Assembly (NCBI RefSeq): GCF_001426265.1
Contig: NZ_LMDG01000003.1
Location: 114,370-178,369, forward strand
Direction of reading: 5' to 3'
From: Rhizobium sp. Root1220
GTDB taxonomy: Bacteria > Pseudomonadota > Alphaproteobacteria > Rhizobiales > Rhizobiaceae
Length of the DNA stretch: 64,000 nucleotides
This document shows, one piece after another, positions 37,328-46,454 of the stretch. Positions within the stretch are counted from its first letter, which is position 1. Each line of letters starts with the position of its first letter. The translations under genes and the position numbers were made by a program. The notes under the pieces are model-generated. The model searched no databases. It was not told the DNA's origin and worked only from the letters and a program-made list of their open reading frames with translations.

Positions 37328-39400
37328 TTAGAGATCAAGCTCCAGCCGCGACCCTTCTCCGCCTGCAGCCGGGACTGAGCAGCAGATCAGGGCTTCATCG
37401 TCGGCAACATCGGCCGTCGGCACCTTGATATAGGCGACGGCGCCAGCCAGCACCTTCGTTCGGCAGCTTCCGCAGTTGCCGAGGCGGCAGCTGAATTCCG
37501 GTTGCAGGCCGCGGGCTTCCGCAAATTCCAGCAGTGTGCCGCTGCCGGGTTCCCAGCGCGCTTCCTTGCCAGACTGCATGAAATAGACCGGCACCGCCGT
37601 ATCCGCTGCCGGCCTGGATGGCGTGGTCTCCACGGCGGCTTCAGAGGTGCGCGAAACGGAGGCCGCGCCGAAGGCCTCGGCATGGATGCGGCCATCGGCA
37701 ATATTCAGGCCGCGCAGTCCGTTATAGACCGACTGCATGAAGCCCGACGGGCCGCAAAGATAGAAATCGTAGTCGTTGAACGGTAGCACCGCAGTCAGCA
37801 ACGCCGTGTCGACACGGCCCTGCCTTTCGTAGTCTTCGCCAGGGACTGCCCCGGTTGTGTCCCCAAGCAACCGAACGAGTCTCACAACTCCGCCCGAGGC
37901 CGCGACGAGCGACTGGATTTCTGCGTTAAACGCACGCTCTGCCTTGCTGTGTGCCGAGTAGATAAGCCAGGTAGGCCGTATCCGGCGCTTGCGGAGCCCC
38001 TCGTAGACGATGTGCCGAAGCATGGCGAGCAGCGGCGTAATCCCGATGCCTGCAGCCAGCAGCACAGCGGGACGCGTTTCCGCTGCGTCGATTGTGAACG
38101 CGCCCGCCGGCGCCCGCGCCTCGATGATGTCGCCGGGCCGAATGGTGTCGTGCAGATGCGTCGAGACCAGCCCCTCGCGTTTAACGCTCAGGCGGTAGGT
38201 GCTGTCGGAGGGCGCGGCCGAAAGCGTGTAGGTTCGAACAGCCGGTACCGCTGAGCCTTCCGGCTTGACGCGGATCGGCAGATGCTGTCCGGCAAGGTGC
38301 GCCGGCAGGCCGGCTTCATCGGCAGGTTCGAGGTAGAACGAGCGCACGTTTGTGCTCTCCTGAACGACCTTCGCGACGCCGAGCGGACGCCAGCTTCTCG
38401 ATAGCTCGGCGGCGCGGATCCGGCTTGCGGCTTCGTTCCAGTTACCTGTCATTAACGAGTTGGGCGATTGGCCGCCGGTACGTGAATGCCACCGCAATGC
38501 CAGCGCATCCGGCCGGTAGACGATGTGCCTCGGCCGAAAGCGCCAGAGGCGCTCGGCACCTTGGAAGGCGGCGATCTCCGGCGAATCGAGGATCACCTCG
38601 GCGTCGCCCGACAATTGCAGCACATCGCCGCTCTCGAAATCGGCAAAGACCAGCCCTGCTTGAGAGTTGCCAAGAATGTTGCCAAGCGTGTTGAAGAAGA
38701 GATTTCCGGCAAAGTCCGGTATTGTCATCACGCCATCGTCGCCGATGCGCACGAAGCCCGGTTTTCCGCCGCGATGAGAGACGTCGACCTGTCGTTCACC
38801 GTTCTCCCGATCCATGTAGGAGGCGACAAAGAAGGTATCCGCCCCCGCTATCATTTCCGCCGCGCGTCCGCCAAGGCCGGCAAGAGTAGTCGCAGCTTGC
38901 CGTGTGGGCTGTGTGGCTTCTCGCGCGAAGGTGAAATCACGCAGCTGGATATATTGCGGACAGTTCCCGTAAGCCTGGCCCACATGCACGTCGAAGCCGC
39001 TAGAGCCTGTTCGGCCAATCGTGCCGTTCAACCGATTTCGCCGGCGGGTATGGAGCTCAATGCCCAGCATGGCGATGGCGTCGCCATTCTCCATGCCCTG
39101 ATCAGCCGGATCGTTTGTGTCCCGCGGAAGGTTCACGCTCAGCGTCTCCGGATCCGGGCTTTGTAGAAAGCCCGGATTGTTGGCACGCAGCGTCGCCCAG
39201 GCGTTGCCTTCGGCGTCCACCGTCCCGAGCACGATGAACGGCAGCTGCGGGTAGAACTGCCGGTGCTGGTCGATCAAATGGTTGCGCAATACGTGTCGGC
39301 CCACCTCGTCCATGCGTCTGGCAACGCCGACCTTCTCTTGCAGGGCGATCTCGCCAGCGTGCCAGGGCGAGTTGGGTTCCGGTTTCCAGTTCTCGGGCAT
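37328..39400 (-). CDS. Three-domain fusion: PNPOx-like flavin protein, FNR-type reductase and 2Fe-2S ferredoxin
   Basis: 690 aa. Residues about 40-200 are a pyridoxamine-phosphate-oxidase-like split barrel ([17 protein letters not shown]). About 335-590 is a ferredoxin-NADP reductase-type module: FAD-binding [13 protein letters not shown]-binding [16 protein letters not shown], and [14 protein letters not shown]. Residues 610-690 are a plant-type 2Fe-2S ferredoxin with Cys 638, 643, 646 (CRLGNCGSC) and 673/674. Electrons would pass NAD(P)H to FAD to 2Fe-2S to an unknown acceptor. A GST gene follows upstream of it in the same strand and a LysR gene diverges, suggesting an inducible detoxification unit. 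Confidence 0.87.
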   Translation of the reverse strand: MPENWKPEPNSPWHAGEIALQEKVGVARRMDEVGRHVLRNHLIDQHRQFYPQLPFIVLGTVDAEGNAWATLRANNPGFLQSPDPETLSVNLPRDTNDPADQGMENGDAIAMLGIELHTRRRNRLNGTIGRTGSSGFDVHVGQAYGNCPQYIQLRDFTFAREATQPTRQAATTLAGLGGRAAEMIAGADTFFVASYMDRENGERQVDVSHRGGKPGFVRIGDDGVMTIPDFAGNLFFNTLGNILGNSQAGLVFADFESGDVLQLSGDAEVILDSPEIAAFQGAERLWRFRPRHIVYRPDALALRWHSRTGGQSPNSLMTGNWNEAASRIRAAELSRSWRPLGVAKVVQESTNVRSFYLEPADEAGLPAHLAGQHLPIRVKPEGSAVPAVRTYTLSAAPSDSTYRLSVKREGLVSTHLHDTIRPGDIIEARAPAGAFTIDAAETRPAVLLAAGIGITPLLAMLRHIVYEGLRKRRIRPTWLIYSAHSKAERAFNAEIQSLVAASGGVVRLVRLLGDTTGAVPGEDYERQGRVDTALLTAVLPFNDYDFYLCGPSGFMQSVYNGLRGLNIADGRIHAEAFGAASVSRTSEAAVETTPSRPAADTAVPVYFMQSGKEARWEPGSGTLLEFAEARGLQPEFSCRLGNCGSCRTKVLAGAVAYIKVPTADVADDEALICCSVPAAGGEGSRLELDL

Positions 39401-39451
39401 GACTTGCTCCTTGGTGAAGCGTCTTCATCCGCTTCGAAAGCCCAATTTACG

Positions 39452-40069
39452 TCAGGCGGCGTCTTCGATCCCGACGGCCGTTTTCTTGAAGGGCACAAAA
39501 CCCGGCAGGGCCTCGATTCGCCGCAGCCACGCCGTTACATTGCCGTAGCCGAAACGGTCGACGTTTCCTTCGGGTGCGCGGGCGATGTAGCCGTAGAGCG
39601 CGACGTCGGCGATCGTCGGCTGACCCGTTGCAATCCAGTCGCGGTCGGCAAGCTGGGCATCCAGCAGTTTGAGAATGCGATGTGCACGCGCGATGACCTC
39701 GGCGGTATCGAACTTGGCTCCGAAGACGGTCACGAGGCGGGCGGCGGCCGGTCCGTAGGCGACCTCGCCTGCGGCGACCGACAGCCACCGTTGCACAGCG
39801 GCAGCGCCCGCCGCATCGTCCGGCAGCCAGCCCTCCGATGCATACTTCTTGGCGAGATAGACCAGGATCGCGTTCGAATCGGCGATGATCGTGTCGCCGT
39901 CCTCAAGCACTGGAACCTGGCCGAAGGGATTGAGGGCAAGGAAGGATGGGCTTTTGTTCTCACCTGCAGCGAGATCGACCTCCACGATATCCGCCTTGGC
40001 GCCGATCAACGACAGGAAGAGGCGGGGGCGATGAGCATGGCCCGAAAGAGGATGAATATAGAGCTTCAT
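39452..40069 (-). CDS. Glutathione S-transferase
   Basis: 205 aa. N-terminal thioredoxin-fold domain ([20 protein letters not shown], with [21 protein letters not shown] giving the cis-Pro and gamma-glutamyl binding Ser), then a helical C-terminal domain with [19 protein letters not shown]. The family conjugates glutathione to electrophiles; the substrate is not readable. It is the first gene of the minus-strand pair GST-redox fusion (51-bp gap), divergent from a LysR gene. Confidence 0.92.
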   Translation of the reverse strand: MKLYIHPLSGHAHRPRLFLSLIGAKADIVEVDLAAGENKSPSFLALNPFGQVPVLEDGDTIIADSNAILVYLAKKYASEGWLPDDAAGAAAVQRWLSVAAGEVAYGPAAARLVTVFGAKFDTAEVIARAHRILKLLDAQLADRDWIATGQPTIADVALYGYIARAPEGNVDRFGYGNVTAWLRRIEALPGFVPFKKTAVGIEDAA

Positions 40070-40182
40070 GGATCTGATCTCCGTTGGAACTGACCGAAAT
40101 CTAATTGTTTCCTTCGTCGTGTGGAATTATGGTTGTTAGAAAGAGACTGTTTCAATCGGTGGATTAGTGGTGGGTTTGGCGC

Positions 40183-41070
40183 ATGGATCGGCTTCAATGC
40201 ATGAAGGTGCTGGTCAAGGTTGCCGAGACGGCAAGCTTCGCCGAGGCGGCGCGGCAGCTCCACATGAGCCCGCCAGCCGTGACACGCGCGATCGCGTTCC
40301 TGGAGGATAGCACCGGGGCAAGGCTCTTCGTGCGGTCGACCCGTTCGGTGAAGCTCACCTCGTCAGGCGCCCGCTATGTCGACGATTGCCGAAGAATCCT
40401 CGCTGACGTCGATGAGGCGGAAGCGTCCGCGGGCGGCTCCCATGCGACCGCGTCGGGCGTGCTGACCGTCACTGCGCCCGTGCTGTTCGGGCAGATGCAC
40501 ATGGTCCCTGCCATCGCCGAGTTCCTGCAATTGTATCCGGGGGTCACCGCGCGCGTACTGCTGTTCGACCGGATCGTCAGCCTGGTCGAGGAGGGCATCG
40601 ATGTTGCTGTCCGGATCGGGCACCTGCAGGATTCGGATCAGACTGCGATCAGGGTTGGCAGCGTACGCCGCGTCGTATGCGGAGCGCCCGCATATTTCGA
40701 GCGTCACGGCATTCCCCTGATACCGAGCGATCTCGCCGGGCACGTCACCATTGTGAGCACAGGCTCATCCGCGCCCCTCGACTGGCACTTTGGGCCGGAC
40801 GGTACGGCGGTGACCCTTCATCCACGCATGTCTTGCAATACGATGGACGCATCGATTGCCGCGGCGCTCACCGGTTGGGGCCTGTCACGACCGCTTTCAT
40901 ATCAGGTTACCCGGCATGTTGCCGCCGGGCAGTTGCGTACGGTGCTGGAAGACTACGAGGAAGAACCACTGCCAATCCACGTCGTTCACACGGAAGGCCG
41001 CCATGTCTCGGCCAAGACGAGGGCCTTCGTTGATTTCGCGGTTCAGAAGTTGCGGTCGCTTGAACTATAG
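40183..41070 (+). CDS. LysR-family transcriptional regulator
   Basis: 295 aa. N-terminal winged HTH: MKVLVKVAETASFAEAARQL, HMSPPAVTRAIAFLEDSTGA, LFVRSTRSVKLTSSG. C-terminal ligand-binding domain with GVLTVTAPVLFGQMHMVPAI and RVLLFDRIVSLVEEGIDVAV, typical of the subgroup that controls divergent oxidoreductase/GST genes. The 113-bp intergenic space to the GST gene holds both promoters, so it probably regulates the GST-redox fusion pair. The inducer is unknown. Confidence 0.93.
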   Translation: MDRLQCMKVLVKVAETASFAEAARQLHMSPPAVTRAIAFLEDSTGARLFVRSTRSVKLTSSGARYVDDCRRILADVDEAEASAGGSHATASGVLTVTAPVLFGQMHMVPAIAEFLQLYPGVTARVLLFDRIVSLVEEGIDVAVRIGHLQDSDQTAIRVGSVRRVVCGAPAYFERHGIPLIPSDLAGHVTIVSTGSSAPLDWHFGPDGTAVTLHPRMSCNTMDASIAAALTGWGLSRPLSYQVTRHVAAGQLRTVLEDYEEEPLPIHVVHTEGRHVSAKTRAFVDFAVQKLRSLEL

Positions 41071-41111
41071 GCGGAGCCGGGTCGCGAAGCAGCGATCAGA
41101 ATCGACGATAT

Positions 41112-41354
41112 TCACCGATGTCCCGAGGCAGATGCCTCGTATCGTTTGGAAATTGAGCTTATCCGATCGAGCTTGTTCAAGATATCGACCATGTCGCACG
41201 CTTCGCGCCACGTCATTCGCGTCATCAGCACGTCGTCCAATTCGGCCGGTTTCTGCGTCGTGGCATCAACCACGGTCCATAATCCGTCTTCCATGCGAAG
41301 ATTGTATCGGCACATCGCGCATGTCCCCGTTGGATCGCGGTCCGATACTTTCAT
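41112..41354 (-). CDS. Hypothetical protein, 80 aa
   Basis: The start chosen is the ATG complementary to 41352-41354 (MKVSDRDPTGTCAMCRYNLR). The protein contains a CAMC pair near residue 12, a strand (MEDGLWTVVDATTQKPAEL) and a long helix (WREACDMVDILNKLDRISS). The frame is open further upstream, but that part looks random. The sequence is protein-like and the downstream genes are co-oriented DUF1127 genes. No family recognised. Confidence 0.55.
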   Translation of the reverse strand: MKVSDRDPTGTCAMCRYNLRMEDGLWTVVDATTQKPAELDDVLMTRMTWREACDMVDILNKLDRISSISKRYEASASGHR

Positions 41355-41512
41355 ATTCTCTAATATGAGTCCACTCGTAACAGCCTCGGACTCGCGACGA
41401 TCAACAAACGACGGCACCACAGGCGCGGAACGGAGACGCGGTTGCGCTTTGTGAATGCCAGGAATCAAAAACGGCGCCATCGGCCGTTTTTGAAACTCCA
41501 AGCTCGCCGCTA

Positions 41513-41656
41513 TTAGCGGAACGAGCGCGAAGCGATGTTGCGAATGTCGTAGCGGCTGATGCCGATATCGGACAGGGTCTGGTTGGAAAGGCTGCCAAGT
41601 TCGCTAAGAGTGCGGCGGTAGCTGAGCCAGCTTTTTGCAATGCGGATCGGGTTCAT
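41513..41656 (-). CDS. DUF1127 (YjiS-like) small protein, 47 aa
   Basis: MNPIRIAKSWLSYRRTLSEL is followed by GSLSNQTLSDIGISRYDI, the DUF1127 signature (L..L....L.DIG..R.DI). AGGAAACGAAC precedes the ATG (complement of 41654-41656). DUF1127 proteins are small, basic and abundant in alphaproteobacteria; some influence phosphate and carbon metabolism and RNA turnover. It is the second of two DUF1127 genes downstream of the small RNA at 42.35-42.46 kb. Confidence 0.88.
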   Translation of the reverse strand: MNPIRIAKSWLSYRRTLSELGSLSNQTLSDIGISRYDIRNIASRSFR

Positions 41657-41866
41657 GTTCGTTTCCTCAGAGAGATGTCGCGAGAGGCCTGATTGCCGTC
41701 TCAGCGGTTGACACTCATATAGGTGTTCTCTGCGATTTTGTGCAGTGCAAAGAAAAGGCACCTGCTATGCAATAGTGCATGCTATGCCCATTAAGGATGC
41801 AGATTGTATTTTTTGAGCGAAGGAAAGGTCTGCAACTATTGAGGCAACCGGCGCCGTCGGCAAAAG

Positions 41867-41900
41867 AAAACGCCCGTTGCCGAGAGGCACCGGGCGTTTT
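41867..41900 (-). terminator. Rho-independent terminator after the first DUF1127 gene
   Basis: Stem AAAACGCCCG (41867-41876) with CGGGCGTTTT (41891-41900). On the minus strand a T-rich tract follows (41861-41870). It separates the two DUF1127 genes. Confidence 0.85.
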
Positions 41901-41939
41901 AGAAATGTGATCGCCTCGGGAGGCGTCTGATCGATTGAA

Positions 41940-42086
41940 TTAGCGGGCGGAAGCCTCGCGAGCAACGCGATGGATGTCCGAGCGGTCGATGCCGAGGTCA
42001 TGCAATTCACGGTTGGTCATGCGGCCGAGTTCAGTAACCGTCTGACGATACTTGCGCCAATTGTTGAAAGAGCGTGAGAAGTTCAT
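41940..42086 (-). CDS. DUF1127 (YjiS-like) small protein, 48 aa
   Basis: MNFSRSFNNWRKYRQTVTEL then GRMTNRELHDLGIDRSDIHR is a full DUF1127 domain. AGGAAAGGGGA precedes the ATG (complement of 42084-42086), which favours this start over the longer frame. It lies 260 bp downstream, on the same strand, of the CCUCCUCCC small RNA and ends in a terminator. In Rhodobacter a DUF1127 gene is co-transcribed with this class of small RNAs, so the neighbourhood is meaningful. Confidence 0.88.
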   Translation of the reverse strand: MNFSRSFNNWRKYRQTVTELGRMTNRELHDLGIDRSDIHRVAREASAR

Positions 42087-42345
42087 TTCGATCCCCTTTC
42101 CTAGGGCTTGAGATATGCCAGCTGCCGCTTCTCGGCGCTGACCTCTGTTTGATGACCGGAATATATGTTGCACTGCGAAGGAGTAGCAGACCCAAGATTT
42201 CAGATCACCTATGCGTCCACTGCAATTCTGTCGCTATTTCTTACCTGAGTTTGCCGATTTATGGTCAAACATTAGGCAAAAGGCTTGCCGAGTGGCCACT
42301 CGAGCGATCTGCTCGTCCCGAGGTCGGCTGACCGCCCGCAAACGC

Positions 42346-42460
42346 AAAAACGCCCATCGGGGGAGGATCCGATGGGCGTCATGTAGGTGACTGACAACTG
42401 GGAGGAGGAGTGTTGCCAGTCTATCGGAGGGCACTGGGAGGAGGAGTGCGCCGCTCCGAA
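42346..42460 (-). ncRNA. CCUCCUCCC-motif small RNA (cuckoo/CcsR-like)
   Basis: On the minus strand three hairpins follow each other. Hairpin 1 (42425-42458) has an outer stem CGGAG/CTCCG, an inner stem GCACT/AGTGC and loop CCTCCTCCC. Hairpin 2 (42389-42421) has a 10-bp stem (one G-U pair) with CCTCCTCCC in its loop. Hairpin 3 (42350-42379) is an 11-bp terminator stem with CCTCCC in its loop and a T5 tail. This is the architecture of the alphaproteobacterial CCUCCUCCC ('cuckoo', CcsR in Rhodobacter) RNAs, whose loops are anti-Shine-Dalgarno-like. The neighbouring DUF1127 genes support the call. The exact 5' end is unknown. Confidence 0.82.
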
Positions 42461-42539
42461 TTTCGTTGCGAAGATAACTCCGCAGGCTCCCGGCGGACCG
42501 GTACGGAGCGCCATCCCCGTTCTGATGCTTTCATTTGTA

Positions 42540-42568
42540 ATACTATTCGAGCCGATTTTGCAGTGCAA
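42540..42568 (-). promoter_or_regulatory. Possible promoter of the small RNA
   Basis: On the minus strand TTGCAC (complement of 42563-42568) and TAGTAT (complement of 42540-42545) are separated by 17 bp. Transcription would begin near 42533, about 75 nt before hairpin 1. A stress sigma-factor promoter closer to the hairpins cannot be excluded. Confidence 0.45.
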
Positions 42569-42767
42569 TAAATTCATGGGCATCATGCATTCATTGCATG
42601 GCTGACGCCTGCGACTGGGTTCTGGCGAGTGTGCTCCAGAACACGGTTGATCGTCGGTTCGCAATTGGCTGGCGGGGAAAAGCCGCTGGGACGGTTTCCC
42701 CAATGGTCGATCGGTGTCTATAAGATGATCCAGGGCGCGCGGCGTTGCGCAGTTGGCGGAGTAAGGA

Positions 42768-43871
42768 ATGTACCGCGGTCGGCTTGAACGAGATTTGTCG
42801 CTTTGGGTAGAAAAGGGGTTGATACCCGAAGCGACCGCGAATGGTTTGCTACTGGAGTATGATCGGCGTCCCGCGAGTTTCAGTCTCGGCAATGTGCTGA
42901 TGATCCTTGCTGGCATATTGCTGGCGGCAGCGATCCTGCTGGTCGTGGCATCGAATTGGGAAGCCATTCCTCGGCTTGTTCGCGTTGGCGTGATCCTTGT
43001 GATTGTCTGGGGCGTTCATCTCGCCGCTGCTGCCATGCTTGCCCGGGGCGCCGTGGCCGCGGCCTCTGGGCTGCTGGTGATCGGAACGCTGAGTTTTGGC
43101 GGGGCGATTTCGTTGGTCGGGCAGATGTATCATTTGTCTGGAGACGAGCAGACCGTCATGTACTTGTGGTTTGCGATCGCCGTGGTTTCTGCCGTCCTGT
43201 TCAGGTCGAGTGTCGTGACTGCGGTGGCAGGCTTTCTGTCGTGGGGCAGCTTTGCCGTTTATCTCGATTCTTACGACACGCGATGGGTGGGCTTCGATCC
43301 CTGGATGGCGCCGATCATGGCGGTCGCCGTTGTCGCTCTCGTGCGCTTTACCGGAGCGGATCGCGCGCGCCATTTGGCCTACCTGCTTCTGGTCGGTTGG
43401 CTCGCCTGGCTCTATGCCTTGCATGACGAGACTTGGATGGCGGTTGGCTACACGGTCGGTGGCATGCTGGGGCTGGTGATCGTCAGTCTTCCGCTTTCGC
43501 GGCTTTCCGCGCTGGTCAAGAGCGCTGGCGCGGCACCGGCCTTCTACTGCTTTCTTGTGGCCGTGATCGGCTTGTTTCTGTTGCATACGGAAATCGATGA
43601 GGGATGGCGGATGGTCGTCCTTGGACTTGTGACGCTGGCGGCCGCCGTTCTGGCAATCGCGCTGCAGGGACGCAACAACGGCGCAGTCCGCTACCTTGCC
43701 TATGCGACGTTCGCCGTTGAGATGCTGTATCTTGCGTCGGTCACCGTCGGTTCGATCCTCGGTACGTCGAGCCTCTTCCTGTTCTCGGGCCTGTTCGTCG
43801 CGGCCGTCGCATGGATCGTCATTCGCCTTGAGCGTCGGTTCGCTGCCAGGTCTGCGGAGGTGGGCATATGA
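42768..43871 (+). CDS. DUF2157 membrane protein
   Basis: 367 aa. A cytoplasmic N-terminus (RDLSLWVEKGLIPEATANGL) is typical of DUF2157. About ten membrane helices follow, the first being LGNVLMILAGILLAAAILLV then ASNWEAIPRLVRVG. Function is unknown. The stop overlaps the next gene by 4 bp; pairing of a DUF2157 protein with a GDYXXLXY protein is recurrent, so the two probably act together in the membrane. Confidence 0.88.
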   Translation: MYRGRLERDLSLWVEKGLIPEATANGLLLEYDRRPASFSLGNVLMILAGILLAAAILLVVASNWEAIPRLVRVGVILVIVWGVHLAAAAMLARGAVAAASGLLVIGTLSFGGAISLVGQMYHLSGDEQTVMYLWFAIAVVSAVLFRSSVVTAVAGFLSWGSFAVYLDSYDTRWVGFDPWMAPIMAVAVVALVRFTGADRARHLAYLLLVGWLAWLYALHDETWMAVGYTVGGMLGLVIVSLPLSRLSALVKSAGAAPAFYCFLVAVIGLFLLHTEIDEGWRMVVLGLVTLAAAVLAIALQGRNNGAVRYLAYATFAVEMLYLASVTVGSILGTSSLFLFSGLFVAAVAWIVIRLERRFAARSAEVGI

Positions 43872-44458
43872 GCTCTTTGTCGTCAGGTATCTATTCGGGC
43901 CGACGCTATTTCCTCGCGGCGATCATCGTTGCCGCTCTTCAGACGGCGGTCCTGGGCTATGTGATCGAGAGCCGCGCGGCGATCCTGCGCAGCGGCGAGG
44001 ACGTGTTGTTGAAGACGGCGCCTGTCGACCCTCGCGATTTCCTGCGTGGGGATTATGTGGTGCTGAACTACGACATATCGACAGTGCCGGTCCAATCGCT
44101 TGTCGGCGGCATTCCAAAGGAGCCCGGTGAGCGCATCATGTGGGTTCGGTTGCGACCGGGCGAGGGCGGTTTCTGGGGTATTGTCGAATCATCGTTCGAA
44201 CGGTTGCCGCAACAGGACGGCACGGTCGTCCTGCATAGCCGGCCATTCTACAGCTATGGCCCAGGTTCGGGCGACAGCATTCGTGTCGAGTATGGTATCG
44301 AGCGGTACTACGTTCCTGAGGGGCAGGGAACGGCGCTCGAGCAGGCGCGCCAGAGCGGCGACGTGGCCATTGCGATCCGCGTCGCGCCGAACGGAACGCC
44401 GCAAATCCGTAGTTTGTTGGTCGACGGCAAGCCCGCTTATGACGAGCCGCTCTATTGA
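43868..44458 (+). CDS. GDYXXLXY-domain membrane-anchored protein
   Basis: 196 aa starting with ATG inside the end of the DUF2157 gene. One N-terminal membrane anchor (FLAAIIVAALQTAVLGYVI), then the signature DPRDFLRGDYVVLNYDIS and a beta-rich periplasmic domain (YGIERYYVPEGQGTALEQA). The family is uncharacterised; an envelope function together with the DUF2157 partner is inferred. Confidence 0.9.
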   Translation: MSSLSSGIYSGRRYFLAAIIVAALQTAVLGYVIESRAAILRSGEDVLLKTAPVDPRDFLRGDYVVLNYDISTVPVQSLVGGIPKEPGERIMWVRLRPGEGGFWGIVESSFERLPQQDGTVVLHSRPFYSYGPGSGDSIRVEYGIERYYVPEGQGTALEQARQSGDVAIAIRVAPNGTPQIRSLLVDGKPAYDEPLY

Positions 44459-44528
44459 GTTGATGCGGTATCGTGTGGAAGGTCGACTGAATAGGCGAAA
44501 TCCCTGTCATTTAGCCTTCATTTTTCCT

Positions 44529-44556
44529 TTGCCTCCACCAAATCGGGTGTTATAGA
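44529..44556 (+). promoter_or_regulatory. Possible promoter of tRNA-Leu
   Basis: TTGCCT (44529-44534) and TATAGA (44551-44556), 16-bp spacing, about 50 bp upstream of the tRNA. Confidence 0.45.
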
Positions 44557-44612
44557 GACGCCGCGCTCCGGAAGGCCTCATGTGCAGGCATATGCATGCG
44601 GTTTTTGAGAAC

Positions 44613-44697
<85 letters not shown>

Positions 44698-44885
44698 AAG
44701 CTGGCTTGCAGGCGGGGGGACCGGATACCGGTGTCCCTCGATTACCCGGCAGCAAAAGCGCCGTTCCGCCAGCGGCGGAATGAATAAGAATTGAGAACAA
44801 GCCACGCCCGGCAACTTTCCGGCGTCGTGCTCATCGAAACGAACGGCGTCTGGGCACGGCCGCCACGAAATGAAGGTAGGAAGAC

Positions 44886-46367
44886 ATGCAGGTTATCGAA
44901 ACGCTCGCTGAAGGGCTGAAGCGCGAAATCAAGGTCGTGATCCCGGCCAAGGACATGGAAGTCAAGATGAACGAGCGTCTTGCCGACGTGAAGGACAAGG
45001 TCCGTATCAACGGATTCCGTCCCGGCAAGGTCCCGGCCGCGCACCTGAAGAAGGTTTACGGCAAGTCCATCATGGCTGATCTCGTCAACGAGATCGTCCG
45101 CGAACAGCCGACCGCCATTCTGGCCGAGCGTGGCGAAAAGTCCGCTACCCAGCCTGAAGTCGCGATGACGGAAGACAAGGACGAAGCAGAAAAGATCCTC
45201 GCTGCCGAGCAGGATTTCGAATTCACGCTCTCCTACGAAGTTCTGCCGCCGATCGAACTGAAGTCCGTCAAGGGCGTCAAGATCACCCGCGAAGTCGTTG
45301 ATATTTCCGACGAAGAAGTGAACGAACAGGTTCTGAAGGTCGCCGAAAGCGCGCGTACCTATGAGACCAAGAAGGGCAAGGCTGCCGACGGCGACCGCAT
45401 CACGATGGACTACGTCGGCAAGGTTGCTGGCGAAGCCTTCGAAGGCGGCACCGATCAGGGCGCCGAACTCGTACTCGGTTCCGGCCGCTTCATCCCCGGC
45501 TTCGAAGAGCAGCTCGTCGGCACCAAGGCCGGCGATGAAAAGACCATCACCGTGACGTTCCCGGCCGATTACCCTGCCAAGAACCTCGCTGGCCAGGAAG
45601 CCACCTTCGACGTCACCGTCAAGGACGTTGCCGCTCCTGCCGCCGTCGAAATCGATGACGAGCTCGCCAAGAAGCTTGGCCTGGAATCGGCTGACCGTTT
45701 GAAGGAAGTTGTTCGCGGCCAGATCGAGTCGCAGTACGGCTCGATGACCCGTCAGAAGGTTAAGCGCCAGATCCTCGACCAGCTCGACGAAATGTACAAG
45801 TTCGAGACCCCGGCCTCGCTCGTCGAAGCCGAATACAACGGCATCTGGAACCAGGTCGCCAACGATCTCGCCCAGTCCGGCAAGACCTTCGCCGACGAAG
45901 ACACGACGGAAGAAGAAGCGCGCGAAGAATACAAGAAGCTTGCCGAGCGTCGCGTTCGCCTCGGTCTCGTTCTCTCCGAGATCGGCGAGAAGGCCGGCGT
46001 CGAAGTCAGCGAAGACGAAATGCAGCGCGCGATCTATGAGCAGCTGCGTCAGTATCCAGGCCAGGAAAAGCAGATTCTCGAATTCTTCCGCAGCCAGCCG
46101 GGTGCAGCCGCTTCGATCCGCGCTCCGATCTTCGAAGAGAAGGTCATCGACCATCTGCTGACCGAACTCGACGTCACCGACAAGAAGGTGACGAAGGAAG
46201 AACTGCTCGCCGAAGAAGAAGGCGACGGTTCCGAGAAGGAAACCAAGAAGGCCGCTCCGAAGAAGAAGGCTGCTGCCAAGGCTGAAGCTGCTGAAGGCGA
46301 AGAAGCTGCTGCTCCGAAGAAGAAGGCAGCACCGAAGAAGAAGGCTTCCGAGGAAGGCGCCGAGTAA
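44886..46367 (+). CDS. tig: Trigger factor
   Basis: 493 aa. Ribosome-binding domain with [20 protein letters not shown] (signature G-F-R-x-G-x-x-P). FKBP-type PPIase domain at about 155-245 ([20 protein letters not shown]). The C-terminal substrate cradle follows. The last roughly 60 residues are a Lys/Ala/Glu tail ([20 protein letters not shown] and similar), so the protein is longer than enteric trigger factor (432 aa). It chaperones nascent chains at the ribosome exit. It follows tRNA-Leu and ends in a terminator. Confidence 0.96.
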   Translation: MQVIETLAEGLKREIKVVIPAKDMEVKMNERLADVKDKVRINGFRPGKVPAAHLKKVYGKSIMADLVNEIVREQPTAILAERGEKSATQPEVAMTEDKDEAEKILAAEQDFEFTLSYEVLPPIELKSVKGVKITREVVDISDEEVNEQVLKVAESARTYETKKGKAADGDRITMDYVGKVAGEAFEGGTDQGAELVLGSGRFIPGFEEQLVGTKAGDEKTITVTFPADYPAKNLAGQEATFDVTVKDVAAPAAVEIDDELAKKLGLESADRLKEVVRGQIESQYGSMTRQKVKRQILDQLDEMYKFETPASLVEAEYNGIWNQVANDLAQSGKTFADEDTTEEEAREEYKKLAERRVRLGLVLSEIGEKAGVEVSEDEMQRAIYEQLRQYPGQEKQILEFFRSQPGAAASIRAPIFEEKVIDHLLTELDVTDKKVTKEELLAEEEGDGSEKETKKAAPKKKAAAKAEAAEGEEAAAPKKKAAPKKKASEEGAE

Positions 46368-46390
46368 TTTCCGGCCACGCGATCTAACTG

Positions 46391-46417
46391 AAAACCCCGC
46401 CATGTGCGGGGTTTTTT
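46391..46417 (+). terminator. Rho-independent terminator after tig
   Basis: Stem AAAACCCCGC (46391-46400) with GCGGGGTTTT (46406-46415) and a T6 tract. The A-tract on the left lets it serve the convergent gene too. Confidence 0.9.
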
Positions 46418-46454
46418 GTGTTTGGCATTCAGCTCGATCGAAAGGTGCGGCGCG

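Noticed and set aside
42387..42605. Plus-strand 72-codon frame with a WEEEC repeat
   Set aside because: The repeat is the reverse complement of the CCTCCTCCC loops of the minus-strand small RNA; there is no ribosome binding site of its own.
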